From assembly GCF_001553545.1 (NCBI RefSeq), contig NZ_CP014227.1, forward strand, positions 1,470,501 to 1,534,500: a stretch of DNA of 64,000 bases. The letters run 5' to 3'. Source of the DNA: Capnocytophaga haemolytica. GTDB lineage: Bacteria; Bacteroidota; Bacteroidia; Flavobacteriales; Flavobacteriaceae. The notes beneath the pieces are model-generated. The model saw only the letters and a program-made list of their open reading frames with translations. It had not been told where the DNA came from and searched no databases. The position numbers and the translations under genes are program-made. How positions within the stretch are numbered: position 1 is the stretch's first letter; every line of letters starts with the position of its first letter. Positions 44,730 to 53,393 of the stretch are shown here, in pieces.

Positions 44730-45180
44730 TACTTTCTTTCCAATGCTTTTCTGATAGGTTGCTCTCCTGAAAACTGAGTGCACCTGCCTGTTCTTGCTCT
44801 GTTAGGTAGGTATAAATAGGGGTGTACACTACTTCAAAAGGCACATTGGCTACAAAATAACTCCCTGTGGCACGTTCTACGCTTGCACCCAAGTGTTCTA
44901 AGGTGCTTATAACGGCGTTTATTTCTACAATTTCTTCTAATAACATCACCGCAAGGGTGGTGTTGCCTGAGGGGGTTACCACCTTACGAAAAGTCAGAAA
45001 CTCCTCATCGGGGTCGTACTCAGCAAATACCTCATCTTCATAAGAAAAAGGCGGTCCGTAAAAGGGAATGTTCTTCACCTTGTAAAGTCCTTTTGCCTTG
45101 TCAGTAGCCTCTGCCCAAAGGGTTTCGACAGTTACCTCATCAAGTACATCACTCTCATAGCGTACTAATATTTTCTCCAT
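44722..45180 (-). CDS. DUF4265 domain protein
   Basis: 152 aa. The sequence VRYESDVLDEVTVETLWAEA...LYKVKNIPFYGPPFSYEDEVFAEYD is the DUF4265 pattern (short, cytoplasmic, with the conserved ETLWA and NIPFY blocks). This family is frequently found in immunity or accessory clusters; its biochemical role is not known. It lies between the pentapeptide-like gene (6 bp upstream) and the frameshifted gene, overlapping the latter. Confidence 0.75.
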   Translation of the reverse strand: MEKILVRYESDVLDEVTVETLWAEATDKAKGLYKVKNIPFYGPPFSYEDEVFAEYDPDEEFLTFRKVVTPSGNTTLAVMLLEEIVEINAVISTLEHLGASVERATGSYFVANVPFEVVYTPIYTYLTEQEQAGALSFQESNLSEKHWKESNE

Positions 45181-45186
45181 AGGTTT

Positions 45187-46116
45187 TTATGCTTTAGTAA
45201 TCTCTTTCGCCTTTACTACCACCTCGTAATACGCCTTGCTTAGCTCCTCAGGGGCTTTTAAGGCTGTTAAATTGTCGATATCGACTATGTCGTAAGGCTT
45301 TGTGGAGTGGGGCTTAAGCCACATCTTTACTTCTTTCTCTAATGCCTCTGCCATAGTAGGGTGGGCTTTAGCTAAGGATAAGGCAGCCTCAAAAAAGGCA
45401 TCGGTGAGTTTTACCACGCAGGTATTGGGTGAGGTTTTCAGCTCGCTAAAATCGTGGTGCCAGACGCTGCATATCACAAAGTTGGCTTCTGTGGCGTCTA
45501 CATTCTCATATTTGATAGGCTCCTCAGATGAGGTTACAGCGAATCGGCAATCGTAAAGCGTGCCTACTATCTTACAGTTTTTTAGGGTGGTGTAAAACAT
45601 CCCTTTGTAGATATAGCCCTCAAAGAGACAGTTTTCAACAAGCCCTGTATTCAAATCGAGGCGTGAGGACTTTTTTATATTCGTAAATTGGCAGTCTTTA
45701 AGGTCAAAGAAGGAAAAGCCCTTGAACACACAATTGTCAAAGTTGCCGCCTATAACCGTCGCAAACCAGTGACTATAATAGCCATCGAACTTGCTGCCTG
45801 CAAAGCGCACATTCTCTAAGGTTACATTCTCACCATCTGCACGCTCTAATTTTATGTCAAACCACAGCGAGCCTGAGAAGTCGGCATTCTTAAAGTCTTC
45901 TTTGCATATGATTTTTTCTACTTTCGGAAACCTATCTTCTAACTTTCGGGCGTTAGGGTTATGCTTAGGAGGCACTAGTTGTATGCCTCTAAAATCGGTT
46001 AAGCCCTCTTCGGTCTTGCCAAAGGGGGAGACGCTCAGGTTGTCGGTTGCCTTGAGCACATCTTTAAGGGTGGGATACACCTCCCAACGCTGTTTTAATT
46101 TTCTTGGAAAAGCCAT
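45187..46116 (-). CDS. Pentapeptide-repeat-like beta-helix protein
   Basis: 309 aa. The middle (about residues 75-200) has repeated short strands with the A(D/N)LxF-like rhythm: NADFSGSLWF, VTLENVRFAGSKFDG, GNFDNCVFKGFSFFDLKDCQF, VENCLFEGYIYKGMFYTTLKNC. This fits a right-handed beta-helix of the pentapeptide type. N- and C-terminal segments are helical. No signal peptide. Function unknown. Confidence 0.65.
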   Translation of the reverse strand: MAFPRKLKQRWEVYPTLKDVLKATDNLSVSPFGKTEEGLTDFRGIQLVPPKHNPNARKLEDRFPKVEKIICKEDFKNADFSGSLWFDIKLERADGENVTLENVRFAGSKFDGYYSHWFATVIGGNFDNCVFKGFSFFDLKDCQFTNIKKSSRLDLNTGLVENCLFEGYIYKGMFYTTLKNCKIVGTLYDCRFAVTSSEEPIKYENVDATEANFVICSVWHHDFSELKTSPNTCVVKLTDAFFEAALSLAKAHPTMAEALEKEVKMWLKPHSTKPYDIVDIDNLTALKAPEELSKAYYEVVVKAKEITKA

Positions 46117-46121
46117 AATTG

Positions 46122-46240
46122 TCAGCTTTCAGGTCTCAGCTTTCAGCTTTCAGGGCTAACGCGCCAAAATATACCTGCTTATTGTTAAATTGTTATGAAT
46201 TTTTAGTTATGCTACTGCATAGTTTGGGATAATGGGGCGT
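46122..46240. repeat. 7-nt array joined to an 82-bp conserved element, copy 1
   Basis: Heptamers TCAGCTT, TCAGGTC, TCAGCTT, TCAGCTT, TCAGGGC (46122-46156) lead into GGGCTAACGCGCC (46154-46166). A partly conserved stretch ending ACTGCATAGTTTGGGATAAT (to about 46235) follows. The second copy is at 53457-53538. Confidence 0.7.
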
Positions 46241-46248
46241 TACACAGC

Positions 46249-47505
46249 TTACCACTTTAATATCGGTTCTTTTTTCCAGAAGATAAGTCTAAAATCCTCA
46301 TAGTGTTTGGCGGTGCCTATGGTGTGGGTGTCGCGCCAGCCTTTATTAAGCTGCAATTGGTGCAACTGACCGAAATAAGTACCTACCCAGGGGGTTTGCT
46401 CATCGTCTGAGATAGCCATACCGCTGATAGTGCCCCCGAGGAAGTAACGCCACAGCAGTTTGCCCTCTTTGGTAAAGGCTCTTATATAGCCGTTGGCATC
46501 ACCGAGTATATAGCCTTCTGTGGTGGCAACCCCTGCGTAGACGCGCATTTCTTCATCAATAAGGGTAACCTCATCGTCATTACTGCCTACTTTTTTCTTG
46601 TCAAAGTCGGCAGCATTTACGGCAATAGTTACCCCATTGTAGAAATGGCAGCTATTGAAAGCTACCTGACTGTCGTCTTTGGCAAATAGTGCAAAGTGTG
46701 GGTAAGAACAGGAAGGCACAGCATAGCCTATCGCTTTGCCCTCTGCATCAAAGATATGGTGCTTTGAATCTTGGTCGCCAGCAGCTATGTACTGATTGTT
46801 GTGCGACAAGGCAGCGTGCGGCATATCGATGTAGATACCCTCTTTCACGTCTTCTTTAGTCAGCTTGATAGGTAGTAATCGCTTGTGGTCTGTCTCTGAG
46901 AGGATATAGATGCCATCAAAGCTCACTAATACCAGGCGCTTGCCATCATTAAAGGGTAGCAATTGAACAGTACTTTCAATCTCTAATTCCTCAGGAATCG
47001 CAATAGTAGCGATGACCTCTCCTTGCCAGCCTTTAGTGGTGGTAATAGTATTCTTTTTGCGTATCGCAAAGACCTCACCCTGCACAGCCTTACCCAAGGC
47101 GGGGATACCTTTTTCAAGAGGTGTAACAACCCCATTATCTACTATATACGCTTGTAGTCCTTCATAAGGTGCCCCAACTATAAAAGCCAATTTATGCTCA
47201 CTGATATAGCAAAGGTGGCGTATCGGTTTTGTCTTCTCCTCAGCGAGTTCCCAGAAAGGCGTTACCGCAGGCGGGAAGTGCTCTCTAAAGGCAGTTACTT
47301 CCCCTTTCTTATTAGCTTCTTTTAACAAGGCAAATACCTTAGCGGCTAATCCCTCACGACCGTCCACAGGGTTCTCACCTTTCCAATTTTCCCAGCCGTT
47401 AGCCTCTGCAAAGGCTACCATTTCGTTCACGGCTTTGGCATACTGCTCGCCCTTGGTGTACCACTCGGTTTGTAGGGCTTTTGTTTTCTCGTCTTTTAGT
47501 GTCAT
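46249..47505 (-). CDS. Beta-propeller-like protein
   Basis: 418 aa, no signal peptide. After a helical N-terminal region (about 70 residues) the sequence repeats a WD/PQQ-like rhythm (HNNQYIAAGDQDSKHHIFDA, GYIRAFTKEGKLLWRYF, ISDDEQTPWVGTYFGQLHQL), suggesting a beta-propeller with about six blades. Probably cytoplasmic. Function unknown; belongs to the row of small unassigned proteins. Confidence 0.65.
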   Translation of the reverse strand: MTLKDEKTKALQTEWYTKGEQYAKAVNEMVAFAEANGWENWKGENPVDGREGLAAKVFALLKEANKKGEVTAFREHFPPAVTPFWELAEEKTKPIRHLCYISEHKLAFIVGAPYEGLQAYIVDNGVVTPLEKGIPALGKAVQGEVFAIRKKNTITTTKGWQGEVIATIAIPEELEIESTVQLLPFNDGKRLVLVSFDGIYILSETDHKRLLPIKLTKEDVKEGIYIDMPHAALSHNNQYIAAGDQDSKHHIFDAEGKAIGYAVPSCSYPHFALFAKDDSQVAFNSCHFYNGVTIAVNAADFDKKKVGSNDDEVTLIDEEMRVYAGVATTEGYILGDANGYIRAFTKEGKLLWRYFLGGTISGMAISDDEQTPWVGTYFGQLHQLQLNKGWRDTHTIGTAKHYEDFRLIFWKKEPILKW

Positions 47506-47517
47506 TGTTTAAGGTTT

Positions 47518-47661
47518 TTAATGTTTCTTGTGCTTTGACTGACTCATTTCCTTGACTCGTCTTGCCTGTTCCCGAGCCTCTTCTAAGGTAACGGGTTGCT
47601 GCCTCTGCAAGAGTTCCTTCCCTCTGCGAGCACGCTCCATAAATGATATGTTGTAACTCAT
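47518..47661 (-). CDS. Small basic protein, 47 aa
   Basis: ATG at 47661, stop TAA at 47518-47520. Begins MSYNISFMERARRGKELLQR and continues with EEAREQARRVKEMSQSKHKK: a charged, helical, basic peptide. Composition recalls small antitoxin or DNA-binding partners, compare the 57-aa protein at 62970. No toxin gene is next to it. Real coding status uncertain. Confidence 0.4.
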   Translation of the reverse strand: MSYNISFMERARRGKELLQRQQPVTLEEAREQARRVKEMSQSKHKKH

Positions 47662-47779
47662 CTTTGATAGTCTTATTTGTTAAAGGCTTCTAATTGTCAT
47701 TATCCGCTCTGCTATGGCTTGTTGTTCTTTACTGAATATCTGCATAATTCAATCATTAGCCTGTCTCCTGATCGCTATC

Positions 47780-48328
47780 CTAAAAATTCACGGTTATCCT
47801 CACAGGCTTTGCAGTCTCGTCAATGTCTTCAACATTGATTTCCTCGGCGAGGTCAAATCCTGCATCACGTACAGACGACCTATCCATCGTGAAGTAGAAG
47901 TTCTTACCTTTGGGCGTTATGATAATACTCATCAGCGAAGGGTCAATCTTCAGGTTGGGATACTTCGCCTTGATGTCCTTAAACGTACTCTTGAGCGAGA
48001 TACCTTCAGCGGTTGCATATTGATCACAAAGCACCAGCACACTCTCTACTTTCTTCTCCCCCTCATCGTCTTTTGTAGGGGTGATTTCCAGTAGTTCCTT
48101 GCCGTCCTTGCTCAGGATAGTGGTACGCTCCGCACTAGCATAGCGCAGTTCACCCTCCAACGATGAGTTCACCACAGAGTCCTTAGCAAAGATGGAATCG
48201 AGCTGACTGATACGAGTGTCCTTCCTCAGTACGCCCACTTGGTCATTACTAATGAGGTAAGCATTACCCTTGTCCTTACACGCTATAAGAGTCAGTAGTA
48301 GCCCCAAAGCAGTTATATATATTCTCAT
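47780..48328 (-). CDS. Hypothetical lipoprotein
   Basis: Lipoprotein signal MRIYITALGLLLTLIAC (lipobox LIAC). 182 aa; a beta-rich domain with VGVLRKDTRISQLDSIFAKDSV and DIKAKYPNLKIDPSLMSI, a pattern seen in DUF-type periplasmic lipoproteins of Bacteroidota. It overlaps the ATPase gene by 4 bp (ATGA), so it is translated from the same message. Confidence 0.7.
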   Translation of the reverse strand: MRIYITALGLLLTLIACKDKGNAYLISNDQVGVLRKDTRISQLDSIFAKDSVVNSSLEGELRYASAERTTILSKDGKELLEITPTKDDEGEKKVESVLVLCDQYATAEGISLKSTFKDIKAKYPNLKIDPSLMSIIITPKGKNFYFTMDRSSVRDAGFDLAEEINVEDIDETAKPVRITVNF

Positions 48329-49854
48329 TTCTTGATAAACTTGTTTAAGATTCCTAATACCCCTCTAATAAACGTAGCACTCGTGAGGGCTTTTACGATC
48401 GCACTGCCCGTACTGCTCTTCTTTTTGTTGTTACTGGTCTCTCGCTGCTGGTTTCTGACTTCTGGTTTCTCACTACTGCCCTCTGTCTTCTGACTATTAG
48501 CCTCTGCGATCTTCTTATTGAGTATCTCATAAGCACTCTCACGGTCTATTACCTCAGCGTATTTACGTACCAATTCCGAACCCGCTACAAGGCTACCAAT
48601 TTCCGCCTCGCTGAGCACATCCATACGGCTCATCGGTGCACGCATCATTGTGGCTACCAGTGGGGTAGGGATACCCTTTTCGTTCAGCACTGTCACTAAA
48701 GCCTCTCCCGTACCGAGCGACATCAGCACCTCATCCGTCTTGTAGAAGTCGGAAGTGGGGTAGTTCTCGGCGGTGAGTTTGATAGCCTTCCTGTCCTTAG
48801 CTGTAAAAGCGCGCAATGCGTGTTGCACCTTCATACCGAGCTGTGAGAGCACCGCATCAGGTATGTCGGTAGGGTTTTGGGTGCAGAATACCAAGCCCAC
48901 GCCTTTGGAGCGGATCAGCTTTACAATGTTCTCCAACTGATTGAGCAGCGTCTTTGATGCCTCGTTGAATATCAGGTGTGCCTCATCAATGAAGATCATC
49001 AACTTAGGCTTAGGCAAGTCGCCTGTTTCGGGGAAGGTAGTGTATATCTCAGCCAAGAGACTCAGCATAAAGGTTGAGAAAAGCTTAGGGCGATCCTGAA
49101 TGTCGGTCAGACGGATGATGTTCACATAGCCTTCGCCCTTGCTATTGGTGCGCATCAAGTCCGCAGGCTCGAAGCTACGTTCACCAAAGAATCGCTCTGC
49201 GCCTTGGTTTTCGAGTTCTACAATCTTGCGAAGAATGGCACTGGTCGATGACTTCGCTACGGCACCATACTCTTTTTCAAACTCATCTTTATCTTCTTCG
49301 GTGGCATATTGCAATATCTTCTTGAGGTCTTTCAGGTCGAGTAGGGGATAATTCTTATCATCGCAGTACTTGAAGATGACCGCCAGCACACCCTGTTGCA
49401 CATCGCTCAGGTCTAAAATACGAGCAAGCAGCACCGCACCAAACTCCGAGACGGTGGCGCGCAGTTGTACGCCGTTCTCGCCTGAGAGGGTCAGCAGCTC
49501 TGTAGGGAATGCTTGTGGTACAAAGTCAATGCCTATCTTAGCACTTCGTTCTGTGATAAAAGGCTGCACCGTGCCCGCCTCAGCAATCCCACTCAGGTCG
49601 CCTTTGAGGTCCATCAGCAGCACAGGCACGCCGTTCTTGGAAAGGTTCTCCGCAATTACTTGCAGTGTCTTAGTCTTCCCCGTACCCGTAGCCCCTGCGA
49701 TCAGTCCGTGGCGGTTAAGGGTCTTCAGTGGCAAGTTTACCAATGTACCAGTCAGTGGCTGACCTTCGTACAATGCCGCTCCAAGGGTGATATAGTCGCC
49801 CTTAAAGGTATAGCCTGCCGTAATCGTTTCTTTCAATTGATCTGTTTTATTCAT
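48325..49854 (-). CDS. HerA/DUF853-type ATPase (YjgR family)
   Basis: 509-aa FtsK/HerA-like P-loop ATPase with Walker A AGATGTGKTKTLQ, LMDLKGDLSGIAE, Walker B LMIFIDEAHLIF and the sensor QNPTDIPDAVLSQLG, matching the DUF853 (helicase HerA-like) family; probable DNA translocase of unknown role. The C-terminal tail (about residues 450-485, IAEANSQKTEGSSEKPEVRN) is encoded by a 7-nt repeat array and is low-complexity. Normal family members end soon after the ATPase core. Confidence 0.88.
   Translation of the reverse strand: MNKTDQLKETITAGYTFKGDYITLGAALYEGQPLTGTLVNLPLKTLNRHGLIAGATGTGKTKTLQVIAENLSKNGVPVLLMDLKGDLSGIAEAGTVQPFITERSAKIGIDFVPQAFPTELLTLSGENGVQLRATVSEFGAVLLARILDLSDVQQGVLAVIFKYCDDKNYPLLDLKDLKKILQYATEEDKDEFEKEYGAVAKSSTSAILRKIVELENQGAERFFGERSFEPADLMRTNSKGEGYVNIIRLTDIQDRPKLFSTFMLSLLAEIYTTFPETGDLPKPKLMIFIDEAHLIFNEASKTLLNQLENIVKLIRSKGVGLVFCTQNPTDIPDAVLSQLGMKVQHALRAFTAKDRKAIKLTAENYPTSDFYKTDEVLMSLGTGEALVTVLNEKGIPTPLVATMMRAPMSRMDVLSEAEIGSLVAGSELVRKYAEVIDRESAYEILNKKIAEANSQKTEGSSEKPEVRNQQRETSNNKKKSSTGSAIVKALTSATFIRGVLGILNKFIKK
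48434..48496. repeat. 7-nt array inside the HerA-like coding sequence
   Basis: Nine heptamers on the plus strand (CTGGTCT, CTCGCTG, CTGGTTT, CTGACTT, CTGGTTT, CTCACTA, CTGCCCT, CTGTCTT, CTGACTA). Three units equal 21 nt, so they encode a loose 7-residue repeat (SEKPEVRNQQRE). Confidence 0.7.
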
Positions 49855-49919
49855 TCTTTTATATTATTGATTGTCAAATAAATAAATAAGTAATAGCTAC
49901 TCTATAGCTAACTTGGGCA

Positions 49920-49950
49920 CAAAGGTACAATAAATAGTTGAAAGAGCCAA
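49920..49950 (-). promoter_or_regulatory. Promoter of HerA-like gene
   Basis: Minus-strand TTG at 49950-49948, 20 bp, TACCTTTG at 49927-49920; leader about 60 nt. Confidence 0.6.
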
Positions 49951-49971
49951 AAGAATTCACCTTAAAAAAAA

Positions 49972-50005
49972 CACACAAGGGAGGCTTAAAGCATACCCTT
50001 GTGTG
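49972..50005 (-). terminator. Terminator after membrane acyltransferase gene
   Basis: 10-bp stem CACACAAGGG / CCCTTGTGTG (49972-49981, 49996-50005); on the minus strand it is followed by eight T. Confidence 0.85.
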
Positions 50006-50034
50006 AAATTATTGATATAAAAAATAAAAAACTT

Positions 50035-51171
50035 CTACTCTCTAACAAATAGAGCTACAACCTTATTGAAAAGTCTCGTTAGATAACCATATAGCTCTAT
50101 CAAAGCGTCCTTTATCTCCGAAAGTACCATTGCAATAGCGTCCTTTACATAAGGCTTTGCCCAGTTGTAGAGGAATGACAGTGCCACACACACGGCTATA
50201 AAAGCAATCGCCCCTGGTATCACCACATACGGACTGAGTTGCCCCCCAAAGTGCTGGATAAGCCCGTGTGCCGTGATACTCCCATAAACGATAAAGCAGT
50301 GTATCACGTATATCGAAAGCGTGTTCTGTCCAATCTTTTTGATAAGTGACGAGGTGATCACGTTGCGCATTAAAGCAAAGAACCCAAAGATGAGCAGCAC
50401 ATTGCCTAAGCGCAAGTACAAAAAGTCCTCCATCATACGCTCAAAGAACTTAGCGTGAGTGAGATAGTACAGCTGTTCGTTGAGGAAGTGTGACCCCCAC
50501 AAAAAGAAAGCTCCTGCACAGAAAAAGATAATAATAGCATTGCGATACAAGTGCGGATGCGCTTTATAACGCTGAAACAGATACCCCATAAATCCCCCGA
50601 ACGACACATAGCCAAACCATGGAAATATAGGGAAGAAACTACCGTGTGCCCTTGTGAGATAATTGGCAATAGGAAGTGGTAGACTGCTAAAAGTCAGGTT
50701 CCTATAGAAAGGTTCGAAGGTGAAAGCCAGCAGTGTCGTGCCCAGTAGCAGCGCAGGCATCAGGTTCTTATTGCGGTTGTACGAAACGAGGTATGTAGCG
50801 ATGAGAAGCAGCAGCGAGAGCCCAATACAGTGCAGCACATCTACACTCTGGAAACTCATACGCAGCAGATAAGCAATCCCGATGAGCATTAGCCCGCGTC
50901 TGATGCCTTTCAGCACACGAGGGTTGCGCCAGCCTACCTTAGTAGCATCACTTTCTTTAACCAACAGAAAGGTAAAGATAAAGCCTGATACTGTGAAGAA
51001 TACAGGAGCCGTGATACCTGTACAATAGTGCCAAAGGTAGAAAAATGGGTTATTATCATCGCGGTAACGCTCCGCCAGCAAGCCACCAATAAAGTGCCCT
51101 TGCAGCATCATACAGATAGCAAAAGCGCGGATCACATCAATAAAATCAAGTCTGAATTTTTTCTTTTCCAA
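50035..51171 (-). CDS. Membrane acyltransferase (DUF1624/HGSNAT-like)
   Basis: About 378 aa with ten or so membrane helices. The N-terminus RLDFIDVIRAFAICMMLQGHF has the acyltransferase-3/HGSNAT layout, with the conserved Arg and His of the first helix; TAPVFFTVSGFIF follows. Such proteins transfer acyl groups from the cytoplasm to sugars or lipids across the membrane. The open frame runs up to 51225, but the promoter box TACTTTTG lies at 51197-51204. I therefore favour a TTG start at 51171 (LEKKKFRLDF). Substrate unknown. Confidence 0.75.
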   Translation of the reverse strand: MEKKKFRLDFIDVIRAFAICMMLQGHFIGGLLAERYRDDNNPFFYLWHYCTGITAPVFFTVSGFIFTFLLVKESDATKVGWRNPRVLKGIRRGLMLIGIAYLLRMSFQSVDVLHCIGLSLLLLIATYLVSYNRNKNLMPALLLGTTLLAFTFEPFYRNLTFSSLPLPIANYLTRAHGSFFPIFPWFGYVSFGGFMGYLFQRYKAHPHLYRNAIIIFFCAGAFFLWGSHFLNEQLYYLTHAKFFERMMEDFLYLRLGNVLLIFGFFALMRNVITSSLIKKIGQNTLSIYVIHCFIVYGSITAHGLIQHFGGQLSPYVVIPGAIAFIAVCVALSFLYNWAKPYVKDAIAMVLSEIKDALIELYGYLTRLFNKVVALFVRE

Positions 51172-51196
51172 AATGATGAATATTATAAATTCGCTG

Positions 51197-51225
51197 CAAA
51201 AGTACACAAAATATATAACATACAA
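51197..51225 (-). promoter_or_regulatory. Promoter of membrane acyltransferase gene
   Basis: Minus-strand TTG at 51225-51223, 18 bp, TACTTTTG at 51204-51197. Confidence 0.55.
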
Positions 51226-51339
51226 GTATTTTTATACAAAAAACTTGCCCATATCACGGCACTCTTAAAGTACTTTTAATACTTTAATTGCTTAATACAG
51301 AGCTATTTTACCTGTAAAAGCCGTAGAAGGTTCAGCTGC

Positions 51340-51864
51340 CTAAAACGTCATAGGGCGCTTGTGTTGCATTATAGCCCCCGCAATGAGCGAGATAATAAAC
51401 CCTCCAAAGAGGCCTCCAAACAGGCTGCCGCCTATGATTTTCCACGCTGAAGGATACATTATCTTCTCCATCAATTCAAGCTGAGCATCGGTCATATCAG
51501 GGTTTTGCATCATCGCCACTTCCATTACTTTCTCTGCGTAATTAGGGTCGATGTAGTTCACAAAAACTACTTGATAAATACCACCGATAATCGATGCCAG
51601 CAGTGCCACGCCTACACCTACCTTCAAAGCCTCGCCAATGGATAAATACCCCTCGTTGGCAGTTTTAAAAGACTTGATAGCCAGACAGATAAACAATATG
51701 CTCAAAGCAAAATTAATGGCGGAGACAATAAAGCCCACCGCCTTACTTTCGCTGTAGGTAAGCCCTGCGACAAACACAAGCACGCTGAAGCCTACAGCAG
51801 CAAGCCCCGCATACAACCCCCAGCGGAGTATAAGGCTCTTAATATCAACTACATTCTGTTCCAT
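51340..51864 (-). CDS. DUF4199 membrane protein
   Basis: 174 aa with four hydrophobic helices; the pattern LRWGLYAGLA, FKTANEGYLSIGEALKVGVG and the C-terminal double helix GGLFGGFIISLIAGAIMQ match DUF4199, a Bacteroidota inner-membrane family of unknown function. In many genomes it precedes a polyprenyl glycosyltransferase; here it is alone. Promoter at 51892-51922. Confidence 0.85.
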   Translation of the reverse strand: MEQNVVDIKSLILRWGLYAGLAAVGFSVLVFVAGLTYSESKAVGFIVSAINFALSILFICLAIKSFKTANEGYLSIGEALKVGVGVALLASIIGGIYQVVFVNYIDPNYAEKVMEVAMMQNPDMTDAQLELMEKIMYPSAWKIIGGSLFGGLFGGFIISLIAGAIMQHKRPMTF

Positions 51865-51891
51865 AAGACAGTATATTTACAATTCATACCG

Positions 51892-51922
51892 CAAAGGTAC
51901 AAAAAGCCTTCTGATTGTGCAA
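51892..51922 (-). promoter_or_regulatory. Promoter of DUF4199 gene
   Basis: Minus-strand TTG at 51922-51920, 20 bp, TACCTTTG at 51899-51892. Confidence 0.6.
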
Positions 51923-51976
51923 ATATTTTCTGAAAAATTTGTGCAGACGCGCTATCTTCCTGCTGCTGGTTGCCTG

Positions 51977-52075
51977 CCGATACGGAAGGAACATAGAACA
52001 AACATAGGAGACACATAGAACACACACAGAACACATATCGAAGTCAGAACGAACTCACAACGAAGTCAGATGCGT
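51977..52075. repeat. 11-nt periodic array, nine units
   Basis: CCGATACGGAA, GGAACATAGAA, CAAACATAGGA, GACACATAGAA, CACACACAGAA, CACATATCGAA, GTCAGAACGAA, CTCACAACGAA, GTCAGATGCGT. The last two or three bases (GAA) are the most constant. It lies between the DUF4199 and 52085 genes. Confidence 0.75.
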
Positions 52076-52084
52076 TTTTTTGTC

Positions 52085-52642
52085 CTACAACTCAATAATT
52101 ACAGTGGAGGTGTGGTTGGGGAGGTCATAAGCGGTGATGGCAATTCGGCTGCCGATCGGTGAAGGGTTGTCGGCAGTGGTGTGGTATTGCCAACCGCCAT
52201 TATGGCAGGTTGCCTCTCCACTTTCCAGAAGTATGCCCTTAGGATTGGTAATGCTGAGGGTAATTCGGGTGATTTTGACCAAGGAGGAAGCGTAAACATC
52301 GATGGTATCACCTGCTTTTCCGTGGTAACCGTCCATATCCACTTGGTCGATGTTGGGGGTTCTCATAAAGTCGGAAATCGCCAAATGGTAGGGTTTTTTA
52401 TTCATTTTAATAGCTTTTTTTTCATAAATAGCCATTAAATTGGGGTCTGTGATGGCATTTTTAGCATAAGCAACGGCTTCGGTGAAGGCTTTTCGCTGTT
52501 TGTCCTGTGCTTCAGTACGTATATAGCGTATTTTGTTTCTTTTAGAGACGAAAGTTTTGCCATTCATCTGTCGAAATACGTATTTTCCTTCGAATTTACC
52601 GCTTATTCCTTCTAAAATGATGTTGTGCTTTAGCTCTGCCAT
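52085..52642 (-). CDS. Hypothetical protein
   Basis: 185 aa, no signal peptide, no family recognised. N-terminal MAELKHNIILEGISGKFEGKYVFRQ and the basic stretch TFVSKRNKIRYIRTEAQDKQRK precede a helical region. A beta-rich C-terminal half with VKITRITLSITNPKGILLESG suggests a small Ig-like or C2-like fold. Stands alone. Confidence 0.6.
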   Translation of the reverse strand: MAELKHNIILEGISGKFEGKYVFRQMNGKTFVSKRNKIRYIRTEAQDKQRKAFTEAVAYAKNAITDPNLMAIYEKKAIKMNKKPYHLAISDFMRTPNIDQVDMDGYHGKAGDTIDVYASSLVKITRITLSITNPKGILLESGEATCHNGGWQYHTTADNPSPIGSRIAITAYDLPNHTSTVIIEL

Positions 52643-52767
52643 TCGTATTATTTTTACTTTTGATTATACTAAAAATGCCGCAAAAATTGTGCCAGCCTTG
52701 CGATGGTAGCGAAATTTTTAGTTTTAGAGCTGAACTGAAAGTTATATGTTATTTACCAAAAAAGTGT

Positions 52768-52775
52768 TATCTTTG
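52768..52775 (+). promoter_or_regulatory. -7 box of the 52797 gene
   Basis: TATCTTTG at 52768-52775 followed by CGGCG. It lies inside the long open frame from 52746 and argues for a start at 52797 or 52806. Confidence 0.5.
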
Positions 52776-52796
52776 CGGCGTGGAATTGTAAATGTG

Positions 52797-53393
52797 ATGT
52801 TGTGTATGAGAGATATTACTTTTGGTAAAGGGCAAAAGAAGAAGCCTGTATTGTACTTACAGCGGAAGCTGGCGGTAGCTTTTGGAGTGCTGGTATTGCT
52901 GGCACTCATAGTGCCTTATCAGCTCTTTATTGCTCCACCTAAGGATAGAGAGTTATGGCTTTTTAGCTTTTTAAAAAAGATGGTAGACTCCTTTGGTGAT
53001 ATGCCTTTCCCGATGATAACAATTGTTTTAGTGATGCCTATTATCTTGGGTGGGCTGTGGCTACTCTCGCTGTATAGGCAGTATGACACTACGCCCTTTA
53101 TCATTGAAGGTAAGGTGCTTAGGCTGAATAATATTCGTGGAAAGCGTTACCCTATTGAAGGGATTGACAAGGTGGTTTTTAATATCTTCTATGTGCGGAG
53201 GTCGTTTGGCAGCTATAGAGGGGAGATGTGGGTGGAGAAAAAGGTGAGAGGGCACGGGCATTTTGCGGTGGGCTTTTACACCCCAGGGACGCTATTTAAG
53301 AACAGTAAGAAGGAATTGGAGGTGTACGTAAAGCAGCTACAACGCGAGTTGCGGTTGATAGGGATAAAGAGTGTGCTTTATTTTGAGGTTTGA
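52797..53393 (+). CDS. Hypothetical membrane protein with PH-like domain
   Basis: About 198 aa from MLCMRDITFGKGQ. Two membrane helices (LAVAFGVLVLLALIVPYQLF and ITIVLVMPIILGGLWLLSLY) are followed by a roughly 90-residue soluble domain (KVLRLNNIRGKRYPIEGIDKVVF) of the size and strand order of a bacterial PH-like domain. The stop codon lies within the first unit of a 7-nt array. Function unknown. Confidence 0.65.
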   Translation: MLCMRDITFGKGQKKKPVLYLQRKLAVAFGVLVLLALIVPYQLFIAPPKDRELWLFSFLKKMVDSFGDMPFPMITIVLVMPIILGGLWLLSLYRQYDTTPFIIEGKVLRLNNIRGKRYPIEGIDKVVFNIFYVRRSFGSYRGEMWVEKKVRGHGHFAVGFYTPGTLFKNSKKELEVYVKQLQRELRLIGIKSVLYFEV

